A stretch of DNA of 25,317 bases from Lachnospiraceae bacterium UBA3316 (lineage in GTDB: Bacteria > Bacillota > Clostridia > Lachnospirales > Lachnospiraceae), in assembly GCA_002361955.1 (NCBI GenBank), contig DESK01000061.1, positions 1-25,317 on the forward strand, in the 5' to 3' direction. Positions within the stretch are counted from its first letter, which is position 1, and each line of letters opens with the position of its first letter. The notes under the pieces are model-generated. The model saw only the letters and a list, made by a program, of their open reading frames with translations. It did not search any database and had not been told where the DNA came from. Made by a program: the position numbers and the translations under genes. Shown one piece after another: positions 16,040 through 23,438 of the stretch.

Positions 16040-16996
16040 TTACCATGAGAGTCCCGGCATTTTGTCTATGTTTTCATCCGCCTCCTGCATCTCCCTGTCC
16101 GCCAGAATCGCGATGGCCCTTCTGCAGTCTTTTACAACCACCCGGCTGTGATTTCCTCCAAATTCCCCGTCCAGGGTCCAGGGGATCTCCTCCTGGGCCT
16201 CAAAGTAGACACTGCCCGCCTTTCGCGTATAGATCAGCTTATTGTCCATCTCCTGGCGCAAAATCGCTCCCAGGATCTCCTGAAGCTCGATGGGATTTTT
16301 CGGCGTCCTGATCAGCGTCACCTCAAAAACCCCGTCGTCCAGGAGTACATTCCGCCCTCTAATATTCTTAAACCCTCCCACCGACTGGGAGTTTGTAACC
16401 ATGCCGTAGATAAAGTCATCCTCAATGAGCTCTGCCCCGATCTGTATCTGCATATGGTAGGATTTCAGGTTGAAGAGACGCTTTGCCCCCTCCAGCACAT
16501 AGGCCAAATGTCCCAGCACATTCTTGATCTCCTGCCTTGTCTGGTACGATACGTCCGTAAACGCCCCAAAGGCCGCGATATATACAAAATAATTTTCATT
16601 GAAGGCTCCGATGTCACAGAAAAAGGGACGCTTCTTCGTAATGCACCTGGCCGCCTCCACCATATTTTTCGGAAGTCCCAGGCTTCCGGCAAAGTCGTTG
16701 GTGCTGCCCGCCGGTATATACCCTACCAGGCGGCGGCGTTCCGCAGGCAGCTTCATCATCCCCGTGATCACCTCGTCCAGAGTCCCGTCCCCGCCGCTGC
16801 ACACGATCATATCATACTTTCGCGCCTGTTTGTAGGTGACACGGCAGGCATCCATCCTCTCCTGAGTGATATGAACCGTCACTTTCATATCTGCCTTCAC
16901 GAAAATATCAAGAATATCCATCAGCCATCCCTTGATCTGTCCCTTCCCCGATTTTGGGTTTACGATAAACAGGACCTTCTGCCTTTTTCTCCCCAT
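16040..16996 (-). CDS. YegS/BmrU-type diacylglycerol/lipid kinase
   Basis: A soluble or membrane-associated lipid kinase of the DAGK catalytic family, 318 residues, that phosphorylates a lipid alcohol such as diacylglycerol with ATP. Motifs are IVNPKSGKG (11-19), the nucleotide-binding GGDGTLDEV (68-76) and PAGSTNDFA (95-103). The start ATG 16996 has GGAGG ten bases upstream; an in-frame extension of 53 codons passes through the leader hairpins and is not credible. The gene follows the AGCS symporter but has its own promoter and a structured leader ending in a terminator 46 bases before the start codon, so its expression may be attenuated. The substrate (DgkB-like diacylglycerol or another lipid) cannot be decided. 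Confidence 0.9.
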   Translation of the reverse strand: MGRKRQKVLFIVNPKSGKGQIKGWLMDILDIFVKADMKVTVHITQERMDACRVTYKQARKYDMIVCSGGDGTLDEVITGMMKLPAERRRLVGYIPAGSTNDFAGSLGLPKNMVEAARCITKKRPFFCDIGAFNENYFVYIAAFGAFTDVSYQTRQEIKNVLGHLAYVLEGAKRLFNLKSYHMQIQIGAELIEDDFIYGMVTNSQSVGGFKNIRGRNVLLDDGVFEVTLIRTPKNPIELQEILGAILRQEMDNKLIYTRKAGSVYFEAQEEIPWTLDGEFGGNHSRVVVKDCRRAIAILADREMQEADENIDKMPGLSW

Positions 16997-17042
16997 GTTA
17001 TAAAGCCTCCATTTATGCGATTTCTTTCTGTCTTTTAACGCA

Positions 17043-17086
17043 AAAACGGGGATATCCGCAAACCCGGCCGCGGATATCCCCGTTTT
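17043..17086 (-). terminator. Strong hairpin terminator in the lipid kinase leader
   Basis: A perfect 17-bp stem (17043-17059 with 17070-17086; core ACGGGGATATCCGC) with a 10-base loop, ending in TTTTTG on the minus strand. It works on paper in both directions. It lies about 200 bases after the AGCS stop but only 46 bases before the lipid kinase start, downstream of a plausible promoter. Confidence 0.85.
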
Positions 17087-17152
17087 ACTGTTCACTTCCG
17101 GAAGCATTTTCCTGCAGGCTGTGCCGTAAATCCACAGCCCTGTATGAACAGT
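17087..17152 (-). ncRNA. Candidate structured leader RNA upstream of lipid kinase
   Basis: On the minus strand ACTGTTCA pairs with TGAACAGT (17145-17152 with 17087-17094, 8 bp plus a possible G-U), closing a junction. Within it GGCTGTG pairs with CACAGCC (17133-17139 with 17117-17123), and a small GGAA/TTCC stem (17100-17103, 17109-17112) fills the rest. The closing helix directly abuts the terminator stem at 17086. It matches no riboswitch consensus I can recall. Confidence 0.4.
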
Positions 17153-17190
17153 CATCCTCGCTTTTGCAGCCGCCCTTCACAGCTACAAAT

Positions 17191-17219
17191 ATTTTACCCC
17201 CAACCTCTGCGGCTGGCAA
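17191..17219 (-). promoter_or_regulatory. Probable promoter of the lipid kinase gene
   Basis: Minus strand -35 TTGCCA (17214-17219), a 17-base spacer, -10 TAAAAT (17191-17196). It implies a leader of about 190 nt containing the structured element and terminator. Confidence 0.55.
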
Positions 17220-17285
17220 TAGAAGTCTCTATAAATTTTTTGTGAAATTATTACTGTTACTGTAAATGAAGGGAACAGATCCTCA

Positions 17286-18770
17286 TTACTCGCTGCGGGC
17301 AGCCAGAGACTTCTCCTGCTGAGCCTGAATATCCTCGTAGGCCGAAAGCATGGGCCGAATCTTCTTTCCCCGGAACGTGCGGTCTGTATAGTTCTTTGTA
17401 ATGGCTGCCACAGTGCCTGACAAGGCCAGGACGCCGATCAGGTTCGGGATCGCCATCAGCCCGTTTAAGGTATCCGCGATGTCCCAGGCCAGGTTCTGCC
17501 CCATAACGGCCCCGCCGAAGGTAGCAAGCGTAAAGACAGCCTTATATACGACCGTTGCCTTAAGGCCCAGCAAGTACTCACAGGCCTTGCTGCCGTAATG
17601 GCTCCAGCCAAGAACCGTAGAAAAGGCAAAGAGCAGAATCGCCACAGCGATAAACATCTCCCCGGCCTTTCCAAACATCGCCCCAAAGGCCGCGGAGGCC
17701 AGATTTGAGGCTTCCACCCCTGACGCCACTTTTCCGGTTACCAGATCGATATCCCCGGAGGCCAGGATGGAAACGGCCGTCAGCGTACACACTACGATCG
17801 TATCTGCAAATACTTCAAAAATTCCCCACATGCCCTGACGCACCGGCTCCTCCACGTTTGAGTTGGAGTGAACCATAACGGAGGAACCAAGACCAGCCTC
17901 ATTGGAAAAGACGCCTCTTTTCATGCCCATGACCACCGCCTGCTTCAGGCCAAAGCCCACAATGCCGCCGCCTACAGCCTTTACGCCAAAAGCGCCTTTA
18001 AAGATCGCTCCAAAGATGGCAGGAACAGCCGTAACATGCGTCACCAGGATCACCACAGAACCTACTATATAAAGTACTACCATAAAGGGCACAATCTTTT
18101 CTGTCACGGCCGCGATCCTCTTTAAGCCGCCGAGAACCACCACGCCCACGGCCACCATAATGATCAGCCCGGTAACCCAGGAGGGCAGGCCAAACGCCGA
18201 CTTCATATTGCTGGAGATGGAATTTACCTGGGTCATATTTCCGATGCCAAAGGAAGCCAGAAAGCAGAAAACGGAAAACAGCCCCGCCAGGAAGGTGCCG
18301 ACAGCCCTGCAGTGCTTCTTAGCGCCCAAGCCGTAATGCAGATAGTACATCGCTCCCCCGGACCACTCGCCTGCAGCGTTTTTCTTGCGGTAAAAAATAC
18401 CCAGCACATTTTCTGAATAGTTGGTCATCATTCCAAAGAGGGCCATAAACCACATCCAGAACACGGCCCCGGGACCTCCGGTGGCAATCGCTCCCGCCAC
18501 GCCCACAATATTTCCCGTTCCCACGGTAGCCGCCAGTGCCGTGCACAGGGACTGAAACTGGGAGATGGACTTGTCTTGCGTATGGGCCGTGACCTCCTTG
18601 TTTTTAAAGATGCTTCCAATCGTCTTTTTCATCCAATGGCCAAAGTGGGAGATCTGAAATACACCTGTGCGCAGCGTCATCAAAACGCCCACAACTCCCA
18701 TGAGCACCAGCATAGGGGGGCCCCATACCCAGCCATTGATCAATCCGTTGATCCTTTCAATCCATTCCAT
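17286..18770 (-). CDS. AGCS-family sodium:alanine/glycine symporter
   Basis: A multi-pass sodium-coupled amino acid importer of the AGCS (DagA/AlsT) family, 494 residues with about ten to eleven transmembrane helices. The family block TALAATVGTGNIVGVAGAIA (about 77-96) is followed by GGPGAVFWMW (about 98-107), and conserved stretches such as FGLKQAVVMGMKRGVFSNEA appear mid-protein. The likely substrates are alanine or glycine; which one is not decidable. The start is ATG 18770 (MEWIERINGL), with AGGAAG upstream; 49 additional codons run through leader hairpins and are rejected. It is divergently oriented to the SDR gene and has a strong promoter followed at once by a terminator-like hairpin. 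I found no glycine riboswitch or T-box pattern. Confidence 0.93.
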   Translation of the reverse strand: MEWIERINGLINGWVWGPPMLVLMGVVGVLMTLRTGVFQISHFGHWMKKTIGSIFKNKEVTAHTQDKSISQFQSLCTALAATVGTGNIVGVAGAIATGGPGAVFWMWFMALFGMMTNYSENVLGIFYRKKNAAGEWSGGAMYYLHYGLGAKKHCRAVGTFLAGLFSVFCFLASFGIGNMTQVNSISSNMKSAFGLPSWVTGLIIMVAVGVVVLGGLKRIAAVTEKIVPFMVVLYIVGSVVILVTHVTAVPAIFGAIFKGAFGVKAVGGGIVGFGLKQAVVMGMKRGVFSNEAGLGSSVMVHSNSNVEEPVRQGMWGIFEVFADTIVVCTLTAVSILASGDIDLVTGKVASGVEASNLASAAFGAMFGKAGEMFIAVAILLFAFSTVLGWSHYGSKACEYLLGLKATVVYKAVFTLATFGGAVMGQNLAWDIADTLNGLMAIPNLIGVLALSGTVAAITKNYTDRTFRGKKIRPMLSAYEDIQAQQEKSLAARSE

Positions 18771-18835
18771 TCTTCTCTTCCTTTCTCTTCCGTACTTTGT
18801 TTCTTCTGCATTTGCGCGCGCATCCCTGCGGAGCG

Positions 18836-18881
18836 TTTTTGTATCATAGGAAATCCGAAGAAATTTCCTATGATACAAAAA
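18836..18881. repeat. 19-bp perfect palindrome in the AGCS leader
   Basis: Arms 18836-18854 and 18863-18881 (core GTATCATAGGAAAT pairing ATTTCCTATGATAC, flanked by T5 and A5) around an 8-base loop. It is followed by A's on both strands, so it is not a rho-independent terminator. Its minus-strand left arm begins with the T-run of the preceding terminator. Confidence 0.8.
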
Positions 18882-18925
18882 AAAGATGCTGGCAGCCCAC
18901 AAAAACCCTGCTGACAAGCATCTTT
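18877..18925 (-). terminator. Terminator-like hairpin right after the AGCS promoter
   Basis: On the minus strand AAAGATGCT (18917-18925) pairs with AGCATCTTT (18882-18890); inside, CAGC/GCTG extends the stem; the 3' arm merges into a run of eight T's. The first paired base lies about seven bases after the predicted transcription start, so it would release an RNA of about 55 nt unless bypassed. Confidence 0.65.
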
Positions 18926-18938
18926 GCTTACTTTTTTC

Positions 18939-18967
18939 AATATATCTTAATTTTTTTTAAATGTCAA
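18939..18967 (-). promoter_or_regulatory. Promoter of the AGCS symporter
   Basis: Minus strand -35 TTGACA (18962-18967), a 17-base A/T spacer, -10 TATATT (18939-18944). This is the best consensus match in the window. It is about 45 bases from the divergent promoter of the SDR gene. Confidence 0.82.
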
Positions 18968-19010
18968 TCCTATTTTTTCTTGGTCTTTACAACCCGTCTT
19001 AACTGTTACC

Positions 19011-19039
19011 TTTACTATTCTTTCCAATGCTGGTATACT
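19011..19039 (+). promoter_or_regulatory. Probable promoter of the SDR gene
   Basis: Plus strand TTTACT (19011-19016), a 17-base spacer, TATACT (19034-19039). The start codon follows about 35 bases later behind AAAGGAG. Confidence 0.55.
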
Positions 19040-19074
19040 ATACAGCAGAAACCTTTGTAAAGGAGCCTTGCATT

Positions 19075-19809
19075 ATGAGTTTTAAAACAGCATTGGTGAC
19101 GGGCGCTTCCAGGGGGATCGGGCGTTCCATCGCTTTGACTCTGGCCGCAAACGGCTACCACCTGATGATCACCTGCCACAAAAACAGCGATATGCTGGAG
19201 CATGTCAAGCATTATATTGAATCCCACTTCCCGGTGACCTGCATCACCTTCGCGGGGGACTTAGGAGATTACCACACCGTCCAGCAGATGTACGACAAAT
19301 TTACCAGGCACTTTTCCTCCCTGGATGTGCTGGTAAACAATGCAGGTATTTCCTACATCGGCCTTCTAACAGACCTTACGCCGGAGGAATGGGACCGCAT
19401 CCTTCAGACAAACCTCTCCTCCGTCTTCTACACCTGCCGTCTGGGAATTCCCCTGATGCTCCGACGGAAAAACGGAAAGATCGTCAACATCTCCTCTGTC
19501 TGGGGCGTGGTCGGCGCTTCCTGCGAAACGGCCTACTCCGCCACAAAGGGCGGGGTCAATGCCCTGACAAAGGCCCTGGCCAAGGAGCTTGCCCCCAGCA
19601 ATATCCAGGTAAACGCCATCGCCTGCGGCGCCATCGACACAGAAATGAACAGCTTCATGGATGAGGAGGAACTGCAGTCTCTGCTGATGGAGATCCCCGC
19701 CGGCCGCATGGGACGCCCGGACGAGGTAGCCAGCCTGGTGCTGGATCTCTGCACGGAGAATGATTACCTTACGGGACAGGTGATCCAGCTTGACGGAGGG
19801 TGGATCTGA
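19075..19809 (+). CDS. SDR-family oxidoreductase, FabG-like
   Basis: A cytoplasmic NAD(P)-dependent short-chain dehydrogenase/reductase, 244 residues, the typical classical SDR length. The cofactor motif is TGASRGIG (9-16), NNAG is at 88-91, and the catalytic residues are Ser141, Tyr154 and Lys158 (YSATK); the C-terminus LTGQVIQLDGG is FabG-like. It could be a 3-oxoacyl-ACP reductase or another carbonyl reductase; no fatty-acid genes are nearby, so the substrate is open. ATG 19075 has AAAGGAG upstream; a 16-codon extension is not supported. It is the only plus-strand gene, monocistronic between its own promoter and a terminator. Confidence 0.92.
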   Translation: MSFKTALVTGASRGIGRSIALTLAANGYHLMITCHKNSDMLEHVKHYIESHFPVTCITFAGDLGDYHTVQQMYDKFTRHFSSLDVLVNNAGISYIGLLTDLTPEEWDRILQTNLSSVFYTCRLGIPLMLRRKNGKIVNISSVWGVVGASCETAYSATKGGVNALTKALAKELAPSNIQVNAIACGAIDTEMNSFMDEEELQSLLMEIPAGRMGRPDEVASLVLDLCTENDYLTGQVIQLDGGWI

Positions 19810-19835
19810 CACCTCCTACATAGAACGCATCTGAC

Positions 19836-19877
19836 AAAAACAGCCTGTGGACTTTTCAAAAGCCCCAGGCTGTTTTT
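19836..19877. terminator. Bidirectional terminator between SDR and permease genes
   Basis: AAAAACAGCCTG (19836-19847) pairs with CAGGCTGTTTTT (19866-19877); inner G/C pairs extend the stem. T5 on both strands serves the plus-strand SDR gene and the minus-strand CUT1 operon that converge here. Confidence 0.88.
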
Positions 19878-19932
19878 ATAATGATATGTTCGGGAATCCC
19901 CTGCGCCACACTTTCGCGGGCTTTACAGGCCT

Positions 19933-20862
19933 TTAGCCCTTCACTGCTCCCATCGTGATACCCTGTGTAAAGTATTTCTGGAACGCAATGAAAATAACAA
20001 TGATCGGAATGGCTGCCAGTGTGGCACCCGCCATGATCAATCCGAAATCCGTAGAGTTCTCCGCCTGCAGCTTTGCGATACCAAGAGAGATGGTGAGCTT
20101 GCTGGTGCTGCTCAGCATGATCAACTGCATGAAGTAGTCATTCCAGCTATTGATGAAGGTGAAGATCGCCAGGGCGCCGATTCCCGGTTTTACCATCGGG
20201 ATTACGATGTTGGTGAAGGTTTTGATCTCGCCTGCGCCGTCGATCCTGGCCGACTCCATCAGCTCTCCCGGTATTCCTTCTGAGAACTGCTTCATCAGGA
20301 ACACTCCAAAAGGCCATCCTACCGTGGGAAGGATCACTGCCCAGATCGTATTGTACAGGGACAGGGATGACATCTCCCGAAGCAGGGGGATCAGAATTAC
20401 CTGCTTGGGCAGGGCCATGGCGCACACGATCAGCGAGAACAGAAGGGCGCGTCCTTTAAAACGCTTCTTCGCAAGGGCATATCCGGCCATCGCCGCAGTG
20501 ATGCAGGTAAGAACCATGGCGGCCACCGCCATAAACACGGTGTTTACCAGCCAGCGGATCGCTGCCGGAACCATAGGTCCCGCCGAAAAGATGATATCCT
20601 CCCCGGTGGAAGAGAAATGGCTGCTGAAAGGAACCGCAAACTCCCACAGAGGCGCCATCTGACGGCTGAACAGTTTTCTGAAGTTATCCAATACCCAAAC
20701 AGATGGGAACCACTCCGGCGTGGTAGAATTGATAGATGCCTGGGTCTTAAACGCACCCGTAACAATCCAGTACAGCGGAAAAGCAAAAAGGATTGCAAGA
20801 ATGACGAGTATAACCAGAGCAATGATTTTGTACGCGCTCATGCGCTTTACACCTGATTCCAT
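19933..20862 (-). CDS. CUT1 sugar ABC transporter permease, MalG-type
   Basis: An inner-membrane permease of a carbohydrate importer, 309 residues, about six transmembrane helices, with the EAA-loop motif ELMESARIDGA (about 200-210) followed by IVIPMVKPG, where it contacts the ATPase. It is about 30 residues longer than the usual MalG type; the extra length appears as a loop between the first and second membrane segments (about 68-100). The start is ATG 20862 with AGGAGG; a second ATG seven codons later is possible. It is last in the operon, 11 bases after the other permease. No ATPase gene is present, so a shared MsmK/UgpC-type ATPase encoded elsewhere is likely. The substrate is unknown. 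Confidence 0.92.
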   Translation of the reverse strand: MESGVKRMSAYKIIALVILVILAILFAFPLYWIVTGAFKTQASINSTTPEWFPSVWVLDNFRKLFSRQMAPLWEFAVPFSSHFSSTGEDIIFSAGPMVPAAIRWLVNTVFMAVAAMVLTCITAAMAGYALAKKRFKGRALLFSLIVCAMALPKQVILIPLLREMSSLSLYNTIWAVILPTVGWPFGVFLMKQFSEGIPGELMESARIDGAGEIKTFTNIVIPMVKPGIGALAIFTFINSWNDYFMQLIMLSSTSKLTISLGIAKLQAENSTDFGLIMAGATLAAIPIIVIFIAFQKYFTQGITMGAVKG

Positions 20863-20873
20863 ACGTCCACCTC

Positions 20874-21782
20874 CTACTTTTCCTTTGCCAGCTTAAACTG
20901 TACCGCTGACAGGACGGCAATGAAAATCGCCAGAACAACTCCCATGGCATTTGCGTAGCCATAACGATACATCTTAAAGGCAGTGTAATAAATATAATAC
21001 ATAACGGTGTCTGTGCTGTGGTTCGGTCCGCCGGACGTCAACAACTGAATCAGCGCAAAGCACTGGAAACTGTTGATGGTAGTGATTACCAGAATGTACA
21101 GCGTCGTCGGCATGATCGACGGCCATTTAATTTTCCAGAATGCCTGGAAATTATTGGCCCCATCCACTTCGGCAGCCTCCACCAGAGAAGGATCCACATT
21201 CCCCAGGGCTGACACATACAGCACAATGGGCTGGCCTACGGATGTGGTGAGCAGGATCAGGATAATACACCAGAGAGCAAATCTTTCATCGCCCAGCCAG
21301 TTGATATTCTTATCAAGAAGCCCCAGCCCCTTGCCGACATAATTGAAAATGCCGTAATAGTTATTGAACATCCACTTCCATACAACGGTAACCGCCACAG
21401 AACCTGTTACTACCGGCAGGTAGAAAATGCAGCGAAACGTTGAAAGCACAGGTCCCCTTAAATTATAAATAACGGAAGCCACCCACAAGGAGAAAATACA
21501 CGTTAGCGGTACCGATACGATAACAATCAGGAATGTATTTTTCAGTGAGCGTAAAAATATCGAATCTTTCCACAATTCAACGTAATTCTGAACACCGATA
21601 AATACGTCTACAGTATCCTTACCCATGGTGGAATCAAAGAAACTCGTAATGACACACATCACCATGGGGACAATCACAAAGCCTACGAAGAAAATCAGGC
21701 TCGGCAGAAGGAAGAGGTATGCCGACCGCGTCTCTCTGCGCGCCAACACCCGGCTTCTCGCTGTTCCAGCAGATGCTTTCAT
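20874..21782 (-). CDS. CUT1 sugar ABC transporter permease, MalF/UgpA-type
   Basis: The partner permease, 302 residues, with six predicted transmembrane helices starting near residue 21. The EAA motif is LVEAAEVDGA (about 200-209) followed by KWPSIMP (219-225). The start is ATG 21782 with AAAGGGG upstream; a TTG eight codons earlier is less likely. It pairs with the MalG-type permease, which follows with an 11-base gap. The preceding gene encodes the binding protein and is separated by about 185 bases containing a GC-rich hairpin. The family assignment is firm; the sugar cannot be read from the sequence. Confidence 0.92.
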   Translation of the reverse strand: MKASAGTARSRVLARRETRSAYLFLLPSLIFFVGFVIVPMVMCVITSFFDSTMGKDTVDVFIGVQNYVELWKDSIFLRSLKNTFLIVIVSVPLTCIFSLWVASVIYNLRGPVLSTFRCIFYLPVVTGSVAVTVVWKWMFNNYYGIFNYVGKGLGLLDKNINWLGDERFALWCIILILLTTSVGQPIVLYVSALGNVDPSLVEAAEVDGANNFQAFWKIKWPSIMPTTLYILVITTINSFQCFALIQLLTSGGPNHSTDTVMYYIYYTAFKMYRYGYANAMGVVLAIFIAVLSAVQFKLAKEK

Positions 21783-21866
21783 CTTGAACACGCCCCTTTC
21801 ACTCAACTGTCACTGTCCGCATCTGGAGCAGCAACTTATATTAAAGCACATATTTTCTTTTTCATA

Positions 21867-21894
21867 CGCCCCTCCTTTGGAAAGAGGAGGGGCG
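21867..21894 (-). promoter_or_regulatory. Intercistronic hairpin between CUT1 binding protein and permeases
   Basis: CGCCCCTCCT (21867-21876) pairs perfectly with AGGAGGGGCG (21885-21894) around an 8-base loop. On the operon (minus) strand it is followed by TATGAAAAAG, with no U-tract, so it more likely stabilises the binding-protein message than terminates fully. On the plus strand a T-rich stretch follows but no gene uses it. The rest of 21783-21967 shows nothing definite. Confidence 0.7.
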
Positions 21895-21967
21895 CCCTTT
21901 TTCTTTTGCCTAAGTCTATACCTCCGCGACAGCAGTCATCCTTCCCGCTGCCCGCAGAAACCGGATG

Positions 21968-23356
21968 TTACTGTTCTGCCGTCACTGCCGCGTTCGCGTT
22001 TGTCACAAACGTTTCAACCTCTGTGGCAGCATCTCCGCCGGTGCCGATGCGCTGCAGCATATTCCACCACTCTGTACGTGCTGTTGCCCAGCCCGGTACT
22101 ACCTGATAATAGTCGCCCATAGAAGGCATGAAGTACTCGGAGAATGTAGACATTACATCAGCGATCTCTGTGCCGTCATAGATTCCCTTCAGATCCTGGT
22201 GTGCCGGGAAGTAAGTAGAAGCCTTCACGCTCTCCACAACCTGTGTCTCATCGTTACAGATGAAATCGATGAATGTCTTGGCAGCAGCGATCTTAGCGTC
22301 ATCGCCATTGTTGAAAATACCAAAGCCCCAGATACCACCGCAGAGCTCTGTCTTTCCATCATCAGAGGGGAAGAGCATCGGAATGATGTTGTCGCCGTTA
22401 ATCGTCTTGCCAGCCTCTCCCATCTCTGAGTTTGTCTGCTGCGCAGCATTCCAGCACAAGGACATGGCCAGTGTTCCGTTGCGGAACAGGGTGATCTCGT
22501 CGCCGCCTACCAGGGAAGCATCAAAATTTACGCCGTCCTGAGCCGCCAGCTCTTCCAGTGCTTTGATGTTTTCCGGTGTGTTGACGGTGTACTCCGTATG
22601 CTCCGGATTTGTAAAGGTGCTGCTGTACAGATTATTGATCAATGCTCTTGTTCCCTGGTCGCCGCCCTGTCCGTTACAGTATACGGCTGTTACATCCTGA
22701 TGGCCGGAATCATAGATCGCCTGAACAGCCTTGAAGAAATTCTCAGTTGTCCATGTATGGTTCTCTGTATCAACATACTGGAGGGCGTCTGCCTCCTCAA
22801 AAATCCTCTCATTAATCGCCATGCAGTGCGCTACCATACACAGCGGATACTCATAGTAAGCGCCATCCGCAGCCTGGCAGGCAGCCTTTGCGCTCTCATG
22901 GATATCGCTGGCTGAATCAGCCTCAAAGAACTCCGTAAGGTCTACCATGTATCCCTTTGCTCCCCAGTTCGCTACGAGACGCTCCGGTCCTTCCATGATA
23001 AGATCCGGCGCCTGTCCGCCCTCGATCGCCGTATTTACCTGGTCATCGCCGTTGGTATAATCAAGATACTCCACGGACACTTTGATCTCAGGATGAGCCT
23101 CATTAAAGCTTGCGATCAGGCCGTCTACCGTTTCGGAATTGCCCCAGTTTCCGATGGGGTACGTCCATAAGGTAATGCTTGTGGATTCTCCGTCTGCTGA
23201 AGCAGTTTCGTCGTTCTGTGCCCCAGCCGTCTCAGATTCTCCGGAGGCCTGTGTTTCAGGTGCTTTCGTCTCTTTGTCTGCTGTATTTCCACAGGCAGCC
23301 AGTGACATTGCCATGGTCATCGCCAGACCAAGTGCGAGAATTTTTTTCCTTTTCAT
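21968..23356 (-). CDS. CUT1 extracellular sugar-binding lipoprotein
   Basis: A family 1 solute-binding lipoprotein of 462 residues. The signal peptide ends in lipobox LAAC (Cys22), followed by a Glu/Thr/Ser/Ala-rich linker (about 24-58). The mature domain begins SITLWTYPIGNWGNSETVDG and contains LVANWGAKGYMVDLTEFF, typical of oligosaccharide-binding (SBP_bac_1) proteins. ATG 23356 has AAGGAGGAAC. It should capture a sugar, probably an oligosaccharide, and deliver it to the two permeases downstream. The cluster has no glycosidase to hint at the ligand. The DUF624 gene upstream is a frequent companion of such binding proteins, as YesL is of YesOPQ in Bacillus. Confidence 0.92.
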   Translation of the reverse strand: MKRKKILALGLAMTMAMSLAACGNTADKETKAPETQASGESETAGAQNDETASADGESTSITLWTYPIGNWGNSETVDGLIASFNEAHPEIKVSVEYLDYTNGDDQVNTAIEGGQAPDLIMEGPERLVANWGAKGYMVDLTEFFEADSASDIHESAKAACQAADGAYYEYPLCMVAHCMAINERIFEEADALQYVDTENHTWTTENFFKAVQAIYDSGHQDVTAVYCNGQGGDQGTRALINNLYSSTFTNPEHTEYTVNTPENIKALEELAAQDGVNFDASLVGGDEITLFRNGTLAMSLCWNAAQQTNSEMGEAGKTINGDNIIPMLFPSDDGKTELCGGIWGFGIFNNGDDAKIAAAKTFIDFICNDETQVVESVKASTYFPAHQDLKGIYDGTEIADVMSTFSEYFMPSMGDYYQVVPGWATARTEWWNMLQRIGTGGDAATEVETFVTNANAAVTAEQ

Positions 23357-23388
23357 AAAATAGTTCCTCCTTATAAAAGTTTTTATTT

Positions 23389-23418
23389 AATTTACAGGCC
23401 GGCTTAGCCGCCTGACAA
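23389..23418 (-). promoter_or_regulatory. Possible promoter with palindrome in its spacer, upstream of binding-protein gene
   Basis: Minus strand -35 TTGTCA (23413-23418), an 18-base spacer, -10 TAAATT (23389-23394). The spacer is almost exactly a palindrome (23395-23414: CAGG/CCTG and CGGC/GCCG arms, one bulge, TTA loop). It may be an operator, for example for the RpiR regulator, or just an intercistronic hairpin. Confidence 0.4.
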
Positions 23419-23438
23419 ATTACAGCATCACGCAAGAG

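Noticed and set aside
16148..17038. Plus-strand open frame opposite the lipid kinase
   Set aside because: The minus strand has GGDGTLDEV and PAGSTNDFA motifs and a ribosome site; the plus frame has none.
18836..18881. Calling the 19-bp palindrome a rho-independent terminator
   Set aside because: Both strands have A's, not T's, after the 3' arm; the T-run precedes the stem.
18771..18932. Glycine riboswitch or T-box leader upstream of the AGCS gene
   Set aside because: No glycine-aptamer core and no T-box AGGGTGG-type sequence is visible, although AGCS genes often carry glycine riboswitches.
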